Shown piece by piece: positions 24,450 to 32,943 of a DNA stretch of 35,406 nucleotides; position 1 is the stretch's first letter; every line of letters begins with the position of its first letter. The notes beneath the pieces were generated by a model that ran no database searches, was not told the origin of the DNA, and saw only the letters and a list, made by a program, of their open reading frames with translations. This DNA is from JAVKDP01 sp040222185. GTDB lineage: Bacteria; Bacteroidota; Rhodothermia; Balneolales; Balneolaceae. The position numbers and the translations under genes are program-made. The stretch spans positions 1-35,406 of the forward strand of contig JAVKDP010000055.1 in NCBI GenBank assembly GCA_040222185.1, given 5' to 3'.

Positions 24450-24470
24450 AATCCAAGTAATTGTCATCTA

Positions 24471-25745
24471 TTGTTTAAAAAAGTTCTTTTGGGGGTATTG
24501 TTTATGCTCTCATATTCCTTATCGTTTGCTCAAAATTCAAATTCTAATACTATATCTGTCTTTTTGGACTGTAGGGGTTGTGACGAAAGATTTATACAGA
24601 CCGAAGTTGGCTTTGTAAACTTTGTTAGAGATCAGGCCGATGCCAGTGTATTCATTTTTGTAATAAACCAACGAACTGGTAGTGGCGGTAGGGAATATAC
24701 TATTGAATTTTTAGGACAAGGCGATATTGAAGGTAACGATCATACCTATACTCTTGTAACTCCAGACTCAGATACCGAAGAAGAACGAAGGAATAAGCTG
24801 GTCAAATATATAAAACTAGGGTTAGTAGCTTATCTGGTTGAAGAAGATGTATTGGATCAACTGGACCTGACTTATGATGAGAATTTAGAGGTTGAACCTA
24901 CACAAGCCCCAGAAAACGATCCCTGGAATAAATGGATCTTTGAAGTTGGAGGTAATTCGAATTTTAATGGTGAGGAATCCAGAAAATTTTTAAACCTGAA
25001 TGGGTATATCTCTGCCCGGAGGGTTTCCGAAGAATGGAAAACGGAATTCAGATACAGGCAGAATTATAATCGAAGAGCCTTTACTTCAACGGAAGAACAA
25101 GAAATTGCTCCAGGCGATACCGCTGAAGTTAAAGTCACAGATGTTTTTATCACTGAAAGTCAAAACCTATTTGGCCTGGTTGCTAAAAGTCTTGGAGAAC
25201 ATTGGTCAGCTGGTTTCTATACTTCAGTTTGGGCGTCTTCACAGAATAACCTGGACCTCAGGATGGCAATAACTCCTAGCGTAGAATTCAGCTTGTTCCC
25301 TTATAGTGAGTTTACAAGAAGAGAAGTTACATTTAGATACGGGTTATCCATTGAATCATATAACTACACTGAGACCACAATTTTTGGTGAAGATGAAGAA
25401 CTCCTCTATCAGCAGGAGTTTAGAATTGGTGCTGATTTTACACAACCCTGGGGTGCAATTGAGGGCGGAATAAATGCTAACGCTTTCGTGCACGATTTTT
25501 CAAAAAACAGTGTTCGTTTTGATGCTGAAATCGACTTCCGAATTTTCCGGGGATTCTCAATATTCGTAGCCGGCAGGTATTCTCTGATCAATGATCAAAT
25601 TACTCTCCCTGCAGGAGATAGCACGGACGAGGAAGTACTACTGAACCTGAGAAACCAGGCTACTTCTTATAGCTTTGGTGGTAGCATCGGGTTTGAATTC
25701 ACCTTTGGCTCCATCTATAACAATGTGATTAATTCACGTTTATAA
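24471..25745 (+). CDS. Uncharacterised outer-membrane beta-barrel protein
   Basis: 424 aa from a TTG start; no ATG in frame precedes the signal peptide (MFKKVLLGVLFMLSYSLSFAQ features), so TTG is the only sensible choice. The mature N-terminal domain (about 25-130) has a distinctive 'FLDCRGCDERFIQTEVGFVNF' motif, 'TGSGGREYTIEFLGQG' and 'LVKYIKLGLVAYLV'. I recall this pattern from hypothetical proteins of Bacteroidota and relatives, without known function. From about 150 on, alternating amphipathic strands and an aromatic end ('SFGGSIGFEFTFGS') suggest an outer-membrane barrel. Two cysteines four residues apart in the N-domain may form a disulphide or metal site. It lies alone between terminator-like sequence and the ArsR operon. 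Confidence 0.75.
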   Translation: MFKKVLLGVLFMLSYSLSFAQNSNSNTISVFLDCRGCDERFIQTEVGFVNFVRDQADASVFIFVINQRTGSGGREYTIEFLGQGDIEGNDHTYTLVTPDSDTEEERRNKLVKYIKLGLVAYLVEEDVLDQLDLTYDENLEVEPTQAPENDPWNKWIFEVGGNSNFNGEESRKFLNLNGYISARRVSEEWKTEFRYRQNYNRRAFTSTEEQEIAPGDTAEVKVTDVFITESQNLFGLVAKSLGEHWSAGFYTSVWASSQNNLDLRMAITPSVEFSLFPYSEFTRREVTFRYGLSIESYNYTETTIFGEDEELLYQQEFRIGADFTQPWGAIEGGINANAFVHDFSKNSVRFDAEIDFRIFRGFSIFVAGRYSLINDQITLPAGDSTDEEVLLNLRNQATSYSFGGSIGFEFTFGSIYNNVINSRL

Positions 25746-25797
25746 GAGCTTAATCAAGCTTTTTCAAGTATATTAATCCCAGTCTCGAAAAATAATT

Positions 25798-25809
25798 AAC
25801 CATTTGGTT
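25798..25809 (+). promoter_or_regulatory. Operator-like palindrome 1 upstream of arsR-type gene
   Basis: AACCATTTGGTT (arms AACCA and TGGTT) with AT-rich flanks, 53-64 bases before the ArsR start. Its layout repeats in the element at 25835-25852; the centres are 40 bases apart, close to four DNA turns. Confidence 0.55.
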
Positions 25810-25834
25810 GAATATTAATTTATTCACATATATA

Positions 25835-25852
25835 TTTAACCAATCAGTTAAA
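25835..25852 (+). promoter_or_regulatory. Operator-like palindrome 2 upstream of arsR-type gene
   Basis: TTTAACCAATCAGTTAAA with arms TTTAAC and GTTAAA, ending 9 bases before the ArsR start. Shared core with palindrome 1: TTAACCA, two or three bases, then GTT. Two copies at helical spacing suggest binding of the ArsR-type regulator to its own promoter. Confidence 0.6.
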
Positions 25853-25861
25853 TATAAAACT

Positions 25862-26176
25862 ATGTTAGATTCAACTTTGTATGCTTTGTCGGATTCAACC
25901 CGGCGTTCAATTCTCCTCTCTCTTGCAGAGAAAGAACAAACTGTAAACGAAATCGCCCAACCCTATGAAATGTCTTTAGCAGCCGTTTCAAAACACTTGA
26001 AAGTTCTGGAAAAAGCGAATTTAATTACCAAAGAAAAGTCAGGACGAACGATTACATGCAAAATGAATTACATGCCTCTTACCGAGGTTGAATCCCTTAT
26101 GAAAGACTTTAGAAAGTTTTGGGATGCCCGTTTAACTGAGTTACAACAATTCATTGAACAATCTAATCCCAAATAA
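25862..26176 (+). CDS. ArsR-family winged-helix regulator (SdpR-like, metal-independent type)
   Basis: 104 aa from the ATG at 25862; an upstream in-frame extension to 25808 runs through the operator and is unlikely. It has a winged helix with 'LYALSDSTRRSILLSLAEKE', recognition helix 'MSLAAVSKHLKVLEKANLI' and a short wing 'KSGRTITCKMN'. The 'ELCVCDL'-type metal motif is absent, as usual for ArsR proteins paired with SRPBCC genes. The stop is one base before the next gene's ATG, so it is the first gene of a three-gene operon. It probably represses its own operon through the two palindromes upstream. The inducer is unknown. Confidence 0.92.
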   Translation: MLDSTLYALSDSTRRSILLSLAEKEQTVNEIAQPYEMSLAAVSKHLKVLEKANLITKEKSGRTITCKMNYMPLTEVESLMKDFRKFWDARLTELQQFIEQSNPK

Positions 26177-26177
26177 T

Positions 26178-26603
26178 ATGGAAAGAGCTAACGAGCATGT
26201 AATAGAAGTATCAAAAGTTATAAAAGGTGACCGACCTTCTATCTTCAAAGCCCTAGTTGATAATTCGATCATGGAAAAATGGTTTTTTGCAGGCCCTGAT
26301 GGTTGGAGCGCTACTGTAAATGCAAATGTTAAAACTGGTGGTACATTCAAAATAGATATGCACGGAGATGATATCACATATTCTCACACCGGTGAATACA
26401 AAGAGGTAATAGAAAACGAAAAGGTGGCTTTTACCTGGAACTCGCAGGTGGTTGAAGACACTTTGGTAACCATAACATTGAGTGATGTTGAAGAAGGAAC
26501 TGAAGTAAAACTTGTACATGATTTCCTTCCGGACCAGGAAATGCAAAACAATCATACAAATGGCTGGACTGCTATTTTAGATCGGCTTGCTAAAGCAGCT
26601 TAG
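26178..26603 (+). CDS. SRPBCC (AHSA1-type) domain protein 1
   Basis: About 141 aa from the ATG at 26178. It has the fold of the AHSA1/START-like ligand-binding proteins: 'VSKVIKGDRPSIFKALVDNSIMEKWF' features at the N-terminus (opening strand plus helix, with the typical 'W-F' pair), 'VKTGGTFKIDMHG', 'GEYKEVIENEKVAFTWN' and a C-terminal helix 'HTNGWTAILDRLAKA'. Members often bind hydrophobic ligands; the ligand here is unknown. It is translated directly after the ArsR gene and overlaps nothing. This arrangement is common, and the ArsR protein is usually taken as its regulator. Confidence 0.9.
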   Translation: MERANEHVIEVSKVIKGDRPSIFKALVDNSIMEKWFFAGPDGWSATVNANVKTGGTFKIDMHGDDITYSHTGEYKEVIENEKVAFTWNSQVVEDTLVTITLSDVEEGTEVKLVHDFLPDQEMQNNHTNGWTAILDRLAKAA

Positions 26604-26613
26604 GAATCTTGCT

Positions 26614-27036
26614 ATGAACTATAAACAAAATGTTAGTATCGATACAGATGCTTCGAGCGTATTCAAAGCACTTACCGAACAGCTGGAGCTTTGGTGGGGA
26701 AAAACTGATTCCCCGGTTCAAAAAGTAGACGATGAATTCACCATATGGTTTGGAGATGCTTTCTGGAAATTTAGAATTGAGGAATTTATTCCTAATGAAA
26801 AATTAACCTGGAAATGCATTGACGGGCAACCGGAGTTTAATAACGAATGGGTTGGAACCACGTGCTTTTGGGAAATAAAACCTAATGGTTCCGAAACAGG
26901 TTTAAGTTTTACTCATGATGGTTTAACTCCTGAGTTTAAATGCTACGATATCTGTGCCCCAACCTGGGATATGTTTATTACACAAAGCATAAAGAGCTTT
27001 TTAGAAACCGGAGAAGGTACTCCTCACTTCCATTAA
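26614..27036 (+). CDS. SRPBCC (AHSA1-type) domain protein 2
   Basis: About 140 aa from the ATG at 26614, preceded by AGGA about 8 bases away; a longer frame from 26587 would overlap the previous gene. It is a second AHSA1/START-like domain with 'VSIDTDASSVFKALTEQLELWWG' features, 'FWKFRIEEFIPNEKLTWKC', 'WEIKPNGSETGLSFTHDG' and a C-terminal helix. It is divergent from its neighbour rather than a recent duplicate; the tryptophan-rich 'QLELWWGKTD' is characteristic of one START-like subgroup. It ends the operon before a perfect hairpin. The function beyond a possible ligand-binding role is unknown. Confidence 0.88.
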   Translation: MNYKQNVSIDTDASSVFKALTEQLELWWGKTDSPVQKVDDEFTIWFGDAFWKFRIEEFIPNEKLTWKCIDGQPEFNNEWVGTTCFWEIKPNGSETGLSFTHDGLTPEFKCYDICAPTWDMFITQSIKSFLETGEGTPHFH

Positions 27037-27047
27037 ACTGTATCTCA

Positions 27048-27080
27048 AGAATTGAGCTGAATTAATTTCAGCTCAATTCT
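27048..27080 (+). terminator. Perfect 14-bp hairpin at the end of the ArsR-SRPBCC operon
   Basis: The arms AGAATTGAGCTGAA (27048-27061) and TTCAGCTCAATTCT (27067-27080) surround loop TTAAT, 12 bases after the last stop codon. No strong T-tract follows, so this may be an RNA-processing/stability hairpin or a weak terminator. Confidence 0.7.
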
Positions 27081-27168
27081 AACATTTCTATAACATCTCT
27101 TTCAATGGAACGATATTGTGATGTAAACTCATTAAATTCCTGAAATTATTAATTCTTATTTAGGGCTA

Positions 27169-27807
27169 ATGAACATTCATTACAAATCATTCTACAATAT
27201 TATTACAGTGCTGTTTCTTGCAGCTTTATTTACATCACCTGCGTACTCGCAAGATGTACCAGATTCACCTGCAGATGTGAATCCGATCCTCGTAAACTCA
27301 ACCATTCCTGATGTAATGGTTAAGACTATTGATTCAGAAGAGGTGAAACTTAGATCTGTTGTAGCAGAAAAACCAACAATGCTTATTTTCTATCGTGGCG
27401 GATGGTGCCCGTATTGCAGCCGGCATATGGTTGAGCTTCAACAAATCGAATCAGAAATCCTGGATATTGGCTACCAAATCATTGCTATCAGTGTTGATAA
27501 ACCAGAGATATTGAAAGAGACATTAATGAAAAATGAACTTTCATATACTTTACTTTCGGATAGCCCGGCTGATGCTCTCAAATCATTTGGAGTGGCTTAC
27601 AAGGTTGATGATGCAACCGTTACCCGTTATAAATCGGTAGGGATAGATTTTGAAAAGAATACGGGATATAATCACAACATCTTACCAGCTCCGGCAGTAT
27701 TTATTATTGACCAGGAAGGAACGGTTAAATTCCAGTATGTAAATCCTGATTACAAGCAGCGTATTAATGGTGATGTTTTACTTGCAGCTGCTAAAGCTTA
27801 CCTGTAA
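27169..27807 (+). CDS. Exported peroxiredoxin-like (AhpC/TSA) thiol protein
   Basis: 212 aa with a signal peptide (hydrophobic 'IITVLFLAALFTSPAYS', cleavage near Q28). The mature part is a thioredoxin-fold AhpC/TSA domain: 'IPDVMVKTIDSEEVKL', then 'FYRGGWCPYCSRHMVELQ' with C80 and C83, then 'IIAISVDKP', 'LLSDSPADALKSFGVAY' and 'PAPAVFIIDQEGTVKFQYVNP' features. The C-x2-C spacing places the pair where such proteins have the peroxidatic Cys and a nearby partner. The cis-Pro region is 'PAPAVF'. It is likely a periplasmic peroxide- or disulphide-handling protein. The start ATG follows a 132-base gap, so it is probably its own transcription unit. Confidence 0.9.
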   Translation: MNIHYKSFYNIITVLFLAALFTSPAYSQDVPDSPADVNPILVNSTIPDVMVKTIDSEEVKLRSVVAEKPTMLIFYRGGWCPYCSRHMVELQQIESEILDIGYQIIAISVDKPEILKETLMKNELSYTLLSDSPADALKSFGVAYKVDDATVTRYKSVGIDFEKNTGYNHNILPAPAVFIIDQEGTVKFQYVNPDYKQRINGDVLLAAAKAYL

Positions 27808-27863
27808 TTAATATTATTTTCCCCGGTAGTCGTTTGTCGCTCTAATCCGTATATTTACGGGTT

Positions 27864-28976
27864 ATGAGTGACACCCCTACCCTTCAAAAAACCGACCTGA
27901 AATCACTAACAAAATCCGAACTTCTTGAGTTTTGTAGTGAAATGGGATTACCCCGCTTTCGAGCGGATCAAATCTTTCAATGGCTTTATCAGAAAGGGGC
28001 TTCAAGTTTCGATGAAATGACAAACTTGTCAAAGGAATTAAGATTCAGGCTTGAAGAAGTTGCCACTGTAAACAGGATATCTGTTTCTAATCAACAGGAA
28101 TCAAAAGACGGCACCATAAAGTTTCTGTTTAAGCTTAATGATGAAGAAAAAGATTATAAAGTTGAAGCCGTTTTAATCCCGGACTTTTACCCTGATGGTG
28201 TCGCTAAGCGTTTAACTGTTTGTGTTTCTTCCCAGGTTGGATGTGTATTCGGATGTACTTTTTGCGCTACTGGAAAGATGGGCTTCTTCAGAAACCTAAC
28301 ACATGGTGAAGTTGTAGACCAGGTTCAGTATATAAATACTATTTCTGAGGAAAAATATGGGAAAAAGATTACCAATATTGTGTACATGGGGATGGGTGAA
28401 CCACTTCATAACTATAAAACGGTTGTTAATTCTGCCTCTATTATCTCAGACCCTTTAGGAATAGAATTATCTCCAAAGAGAATAACAGTATCTACAGTTG
28501 GACTAACCAAACAGATAAAACAGTTAGCTGATAACCAGGAGCCTTTTAACCTGGCGATTTCACTTCATGCCCCTAGTGATGAGAAAAGGGATAAGATCAT
28601 GCCCATCAATGAGTCAATGAATCTCGAAAGCCTTGAAGAAGCCGTTAGATATTATTACCGAAAGACAGAAAAGCCTCTTACGTATGAATATTTGTTATTC
28701 GATGGTTTTAATGATACCGCTGAGGACGCCCGAAACCTGGCTAAAATCATAAAGTGGGCTCCGAGTAAGATTAACATCATTATGTACAATAATGTCGCTG
28801 GTGTAGAATTACAAAGGGCCAGAGAAGAACGATTAAACTCTTTCTTAAAAGCCCTGATAAAGCATGATGTTCGGGCAACAGTACGCCGAAGCCGGGGAGA
28901 CGATATTGATGCGGGCTGTGGCCAACTCGCAATCAGAGAAGGAACTCCACGCGGCAAGACTATCGCTAAGGCTTAA
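27864..28976 (+). CDS. rlmN: Dual-specificity 23S rRNA A2503 / tRNA A37 C2-methyltransferase RlmN
   Basis: 370 aa, full length. A radical-SAM enzyme that methylates C2 of adenine 2503 in 23S rRNA and adenine 37 in some tRNAs. Cluster-ligating cysteines are C127, C131 and C134 in 'VGCVFGCTFCATGKMGF'. The preceding 'PRFRADQIFQWLYQKGA' is the N-terminal recognition domain. The GEPL-type SAM loop 'MGMGEPLHNY' and 'ISLHAPSDEKRDKIMPIN' features are as expected. The acceptor-chain cysteine near the end is C352 ('DIDAGCGQLA'). It is convergent with lepB, and the stop codons are only one base apart with no terminator visible between them. Confidence 0.97.
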   Translation: MSDTPTLQKTDLKSLTKSELLEFCSEMGLPRFRADQIFQWLYQKGASSFDEMTNLSKELRFRLEEVATVNRISVSNQQESKDGTIKFLFKLNDEEKDYKVEAVLIPDFYPDGVAKRLTVCVSSQVGCVFGCTFCATGKMGFFRNLTHGEVVDQVQYINTISEEKYGKKITNIVYMGMGEPLHNYKTVVNSASIISDPLGIELSPKRITVSTVGLTKQIKQLADNQEPFNLAISLHAPSDEKRDKIMPINESMNLESLEEAVRYYYRKTEKPLTYEYLLFDGFNDTAEDARNLAKIIKWAPSKINIIMYNNVAGVELQRAREERLNSFLKALIKHDVRATVRRSRGDDIDAGCGQLAIREGTPRGKTIAKA

Positions 28977-28977
28977 T

Positions 28978-30102
28978 TTAGTCTATAATGTGAAAGACTC
29001 TGCTTAGTCGTGGCACCATATTGTCATTGAATGACATCCAGACAATTGCAGCTTTTCCAATAATATGATCGTGTGGTACAAAACCCCAAAATCTACTGTC
29101 TTCACTATTGTCCCTGTTGTCACCCATCGCAAAATAATAGTTCTGCTTTATAGTGTACGAATTGGTTTTTACACCATTGATAACAAATTCAGAACCTTGT
29201 CTGCTTACTTCGTTCTGCTCATATCTTTCTATCAGGTCTTTATAGATGTACCAATTCTGATTGGTTAGCTCAATCACCTGTCCCTCATAAGGGATTACAA
29301 TTTCTGAGAAATTATCATGGTTATTAAAGGCCCTGGAAAATGATCCTGAGCTCTGTTGATATTGTGCAACTGCTTGATTCTCCTGGTACATAAAATATCT
29401 TAAGGAGTCTACCTCAGGCCAATTACGTACAATATCTGCTACCTCACTTGTCATATTAACCTGATATATATTTTGAGCCGTCTGTATCACATATCGGCTA
29501 TTTCCACCAATAGTTCCTGCTCCGGTAGCTTCCATCTTAGCATCACTTAGACGTACACGGTCTTTCATATAAATAGTATAAAACCTTTGAACCCCTTCAT
29601 GATACTGTTCAACCTCTCCGTTGATGTATAATATTTTGTCCTTTAGTTCTAAAGTGTCTCCTGCAACACCAACAGCTCTTTTGATATAATTCGTTTTTTG
29701 AGATATCGGTTTCACTTCCCATGGTATATTAAATACAATGATATCGTCTCTTTCAACACCTCTGTATCCGGGAATCCTGAATGAAGGAAGTTTCACACCT
29801 GGTAAACACCAGTCAGTAAAGGGAACACATATAGCCATTGGAGTTCTGGGGCCATAAGTGATATTAGAAACTATCAAAAAATCTCCAATCAAAAGATCTT
29901 GCTCCATTGAACCTGTTGGGATTTTGTAAGAACCGAAGATTAAAGACCTGAGGATTGCAGCTGCGATAAATGCGAATACTATTGCGTCGATCCACTCACG
30001 TAACCACGATTTTGCCTTTTTATCCTCTTCCGCTTTATCCTTTTTTTTACTTTTCCAGAATGGTTTCTTTTCTTCGCTTTCCGGTGTACTGTTTTCTTCC
30101 AA
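28978..30102 (-). CDS. lepB: Signal peptidase I
   Basis: 374 aa, long for the family as usual in Bacteroidota-like lineages. A cytoplasmic lysine-rich N-terminus and one or two membrane anchors (about 37-58) precede the catalytic serine S65 ('IPTGSMEQDLL') and lysine K141 ('YIKRAVGVAGDTLEL'). The insertion of roughly 130 residues between the lysine box and the C-terminal box 'YYFAMGDNRDNSEDSRFWGFVP' contains a mostly hydrophilic, glutamine-rich region. It cleaves signal peptides at the periplasmic face of the inner membrane and would process the exported proteins in this window. It lies 9 bases after the unknown secreted gene and is probably in one operon with lepA. Confidence 0.96.
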   Translation of the reverse strand: MEENSTPESEEKKPFWKSKKKDKAEEDKKAKSWLREWIDAIVFAFIAAAILRSLIFGSYKIPTGSMEQDLLIGDFLIVSNITYGPRTPMAICVPFTDWCLPGVKLPSFRIPGYRGVERDDIIVFNIPWEVKPISQKTNYIKRAVGVAGDTLELKDKILYINGEVEQYHEGVQRFYTIYMKDRVRLSDAKMEATGAGTIGGNSRYVIQTAQNIYQVNMTSEVADIVRNWPEVDSLRYFMYQENQAVAQYQQSSGSFSRAFNNHDNFSEIVIPYEGQVIELTNQNWYIYKDLIERYEQNEVSRQGSEFVINGVKTNSYTIKQNYYFAMGDNRDNSEDSRFWGFVPHDHIIGKAAIVWMSFNDNMVPRLSRVFHIID

Positions 30103-30111
30103 TGTTATCGC

Positions 30112-30693
30112 TTAATTTAGTTTTATGTGCGAAGGTAAATCTATTTCTTCCTTCATATACCCCTTTTGAGAATAGGTAACTTTATACCATTGGCTCCTCT
30201 CAGGAGAGTAAAAATAATCTGTGTATTCTTTAGGTTGCGCCTCCGTTACGGTTCTTGTGAACGTTCGTTTCACTTGAGGCATAAGATCTATGTATTGGCT
30301 TGCTCCAACATAAACAAGTCCATTTGCGAAAGGTCCGTCAAGGTCTAAAACCATCATCGGGACTTCCCCGTCTATTATAAACCAATATTCAAATTGGATT
30401 GCCTTTCCCGCTCTTAGCTTTCCGTCTTCTACAATATTCTCAATGGTTTTGGTAGGGTCGCCATACACACTCTGTAAGTGCGCCCTTATTTCGATAGCTG
30501 GTATCCGGTCTAAACTATTATAATCAAATCCCTGACCTGTCCACTTTATATTAGCGAAGCGTTTTTCAAACTTTTCTGCATCCTCTGTTTCTACTTTTTG
30601 GATTTTAGGCTCTTCAAATTGAGCGCTTGCTGAGGTGGTCAATAAAACCATCAACACAAAAAATAATAGTGCTCGCTTTCTTAAATCTCTCAT
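30112..30693 (-). CDS. Unknown exported protein between lepA and lepB
   Basis: 193 aa with a clear signal peptide (basic N-terminus, 'ALLFFVLMVLLTTSASA-Q'). I do not recognise the domain. Visible features are 'FANIKWTGQGFDYNSLDRIP', 'VYGDPTKTIENI', 'IQFEYWFIIDGEVPMMVLDLDG', 'GLVYVGASQYI' and a tail 'YKVTYSQKGYMKEEIDLP', suggesting a compact beta-rich periplasmic domain. No lipobox cysteine follows the signal, so it is soluble. It is 3 bases after lepA and 9 before lepB, so it is co-transcribed with both. A role around secretion or signal-peptide processing is tempting but unsupported by any motif. Confidence 0.85.
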   Translation of the reverse strand: MRDLRKRALLFFVLMVLLTTSASAQFEEPKIQKVETEDAEKFEKRFANIKWTGQGFDYNSLDRIPAIEIRAHLQSVYGDPTKTIENIVEDGKLRAGKAIQFEYWFIIDGEVPMMVLDLDGPFANGLVYVGASQYIDLMPQVKRTFTRTVTEAQPKEYTDYFYSPERSQWYKVTYSQKGYMKEEIDLPSHIKLN

Positions 30694-30696
30694 AAG

Positions 30697-32499
30697 CTAC
30701 CTGTCATCATCATCCATTGAAAGAACAGCTAAAAATGCCTCTTGAGGTATTTCTACTGAACCAACTTGTTTCATTCTTTTTTTACCTTCTTTCTGCTTTT
30801 CAAGCAGCTTTCTCTTACGGGAAATATCTCCCCCATAACACTTTGCTGTCACATCTTTACGAAGTGCTCTAATCGAATCACGAGCAATAATTCTACTTCC
30901 AATTGCAGCCTGAACTGCTACTTCATACTGCTGTCGTGGAATAAGTTCCTTCAATTTTGCACATACTTTACGACCCTGGTAATAGGCTTTATCTCTATGT
31001 GTAATACTAGAAAGAGCATCCACTTGCTCTGAGTTCAACAAGATATCTAAACGGACAAGAGCACCCTTTCGGTATTCGATAAATTCATAATCCAAGGAAG
31101 CATATCCTCGCGTTCCGGATTTAAGTTTGTCGTAGAAATCAAATACTACTTCTGCCATTGGTAATTCATAAGTGATTTCAACCCTGTTATTCTGCATAAA
31201 CAACTGGTTGATATAAATACCTCTCCGTTCCTGGCAAAGCTTCATTATTGGACCAATGAACTCAGCTGGTGTAATAATACTCGCCTTTATATACGGTTCA
31301 AGAATGGAATCTATATCACCCACTTCAGGCATTTGGCTTGGATTATCAACTGTAATTACAGAGTCGTTCTCCAAATGAACCTCATACTGAACATTCGGTA
31401 CTGTGGTTATGATATCGATATTGAATTCACGGTCTAAACGCTCTTGAACTATCTCCATATGTAGTAAACCAAGGAAACCTGCACGAAATCCAAAACCCAA
31501 TGCTTTGGATGTTTCAGGTTCATAGCTCAGAGAAGCGTCATTCAATTGAAGTTTTTCAAGTGCTGCTCTAAGATCCTCAAAATCTTCTGACCTGGTTGGG
31601 TAAATCCCGCTAAAAACCATAGGCTTTGACTCCTGATAGCCTGGAATTGGTTCTTCAGCGGCATTTTTAACAGTAGTGATAGTATCGCCTACTCTTACAT
31701 CCTGAAGTGATTTCACACTCCCAATAACATATCCTACTTCACCAGCCTTCAACTCTTTCGCTGGTTCATATTCTAGTCTTAGATAGCCGATGTCTTCAGC
31801 ATTATACTGCTCTTTATTGGCCATGAATTTGAATGTTTCCCCTTTTCTTAAAATACCATCTACGACTCTAACATAAGCAACTGAGCCTCTGTAAGTATTA
31901 AAAATAGAATCAAAGATAAGGGCACGAAGGGGCTTGTCTACATTCTGTTCCGGGCCCGGTACTCTTTCTACTATAGCTTCCAATAGCGCTGGAACCCCTT
32001 CACCTGTTTTACCGGAAACTGTAAGTATTTCCTCGAATTCGCATCCAATCAAATCTACAATCTGCTGACCAACGCCTTCTGGGTCAGAACTTGGTAAATC
32101 AATTTTATTAAGAACGGGTATTATTTCAAGACCTTGTTCAATCGCCTGGTATAAGTTGGAAATCGTTTGAGCTTCAATTCCCTGAGTAGCATCTACCACC
32201 AGAATTGCACCTTCACAAGCTTTCAATGCACGAGATACTTCGTAAGCAAAATCCACATGACCCGGAGTATCAATTAGGTTAAAACTATATAGCTCTCCAT
32301 TTGGCCTCTCATAACCAATTTTTATCGCATGACTTTTTATAGTAATGCCTCTTTCGCGCTCCAAATCCATATCATCAAGAACCTGTTGCTGCATATCTCG
32401 CTCGCTAATGGTTCCTGTCATTTGTAATAGGCGATCAGCCAGGGTAGATTTACCATGGTCGATGTGTGCAATAATGCAAAAGTTGCGAATATTATTCAT
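30697..32499 (-). CDS. lepA: Elongation factor 4 (LepA), ribosome back-translocating GTPase
   Basis: 600 aa including Met, the family length. It is a translational GTPase related to EF-G that acts on ribosomes and on 30S assembly. The G motifs are intact: P-loop 'AHIDHGKSTLADRLL', 'DMDLERERGITIKSHAI' (switch I), 'LIDTPGHVDFAYEV' and 'PVLNKIDLPSS'. The LepA-specific C-terminal end is present, including 'CYGGDISRKRKLLEKQKEGK' and 'GSVEIPQEAFLAVL'. It starts at the ATG at 32499. It heads an operon with the unknown exported gene and lepB, the classic lepA-lepB association with one extra gene inserted. Confidence 0.98.
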   Translation of the reverse strand: MNNIRNFCIIAHIDHGKSTLADRLLQMTGTISERDMQQQVLDDMDLERERGITIKSHAIKIGYERPNGELYSFNLIDTPGHVDFAYEVSRALKACEGAILVVDATQGIEAQTISNLYQAIEQGLEIIPVLNKIDLPSSDPEGVGQQIVDLIGCEFEEILTVSGKTGEGVPALLEAIVERVPGPEQNVDKPLRALIFDSIFNTYRGSVAYVRVVDGILRKGETFKFMANKEQYNAEDIGYLRLEYEPAKELKAGEVGYVIGSVKSLQDVRVGDTITTVKNAAEEPIPGYQESKPMVFSGIYPTRSEDFEDLRAALEKLQLNDASLSYEPETSKALGFGFRAGFLGLLHMEIVQERLDREFNIDIITTVPNVQYEVHLENDSVITVDNPSQMPEVGDIDSILEPYIKASIITPAEFIGPIMKLCQERRGIYINQLFMQNNRVEITYELPMAEVVFDFYDKLKSGTRGYASLDYEFIEYRKGALVRLDILLNSEQVDALSSITHRDKAYYQGRKVCAKLKELIPRQQYEVAVQAAIGSRIIARDSIRALRKDVTAKCYGGDISRKRKLLEKQKEGKKRMKQVGSVEIPQEAFLAVLSMDDDDR

Positions 32500-32592
32500 G
32501 TACTGTGATCGATGCGTCTCTTCTTAAAGAGTGCAAAGATACGAATAAGCGGGGAGCTACTAAAACTTATGTTTACAAATGAAATGCTAATT

Positions 32593-32889
32593 TTACACTA
32601 GCTGTCTTTCCCAGTATTTACCCATACACTTCATACTGGGATTTGTAATTCGTAACAATTCCTTTTTCAAATAGTCAGGAGTCTTTTTTAGTTTAATCTC
32701 TCTTTCCAGTGCGTAGTTTATATCAAAGGTTTCTTCAACATATACAAGGGTGTCAAATGAGAAATTACCTTTGAATGAAGCCATTTTTTGATCTCTATGC
32801 TTAATTAGTATTCTTTCCAGGTCAGTAGTTAAACCAACATAGAGCATAGTTGCAGCATTACTCACGATATAAATATAGTATTTGGTCAT
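32593..32889 (-). CDS. Small GIY-YIG domain protein
   Basis: 98 aa. A single GIY-YIG nuclease-type fold: 'YYIYIVSN' and 'LYVGLTTDLERILIKH' (the two halves of the GIY-YIG pattern with the usual arginine), 'DTLVYVEETFDINYALERE' with the conserved glutamate, then a basic helix 'IKLKKTPDYLKKELL'. It resembles the short UPF0213/YhbQ-like proteins rather than a homing endonuclease. The catalytic residues look present, but the biological substrate is unknown. It is monocistronic, between lepA and the sensor gene. Confidence 0.9.
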   Translation of the reverse strand: MTKYYIYIVSNAATMLYVGLTTDLERILIKHRDQKMASFKGNFSFDTLVYVEETFDINYALEREIKLKKTPDYLKKELLRITNPSMKCMGKYWERQLV

Positions 32890-32943
32890 ATAGTCCTCTT
32901 TTTAGGGTATGACCATTTCCGAAGCTACTCCTTACACTTTTTT

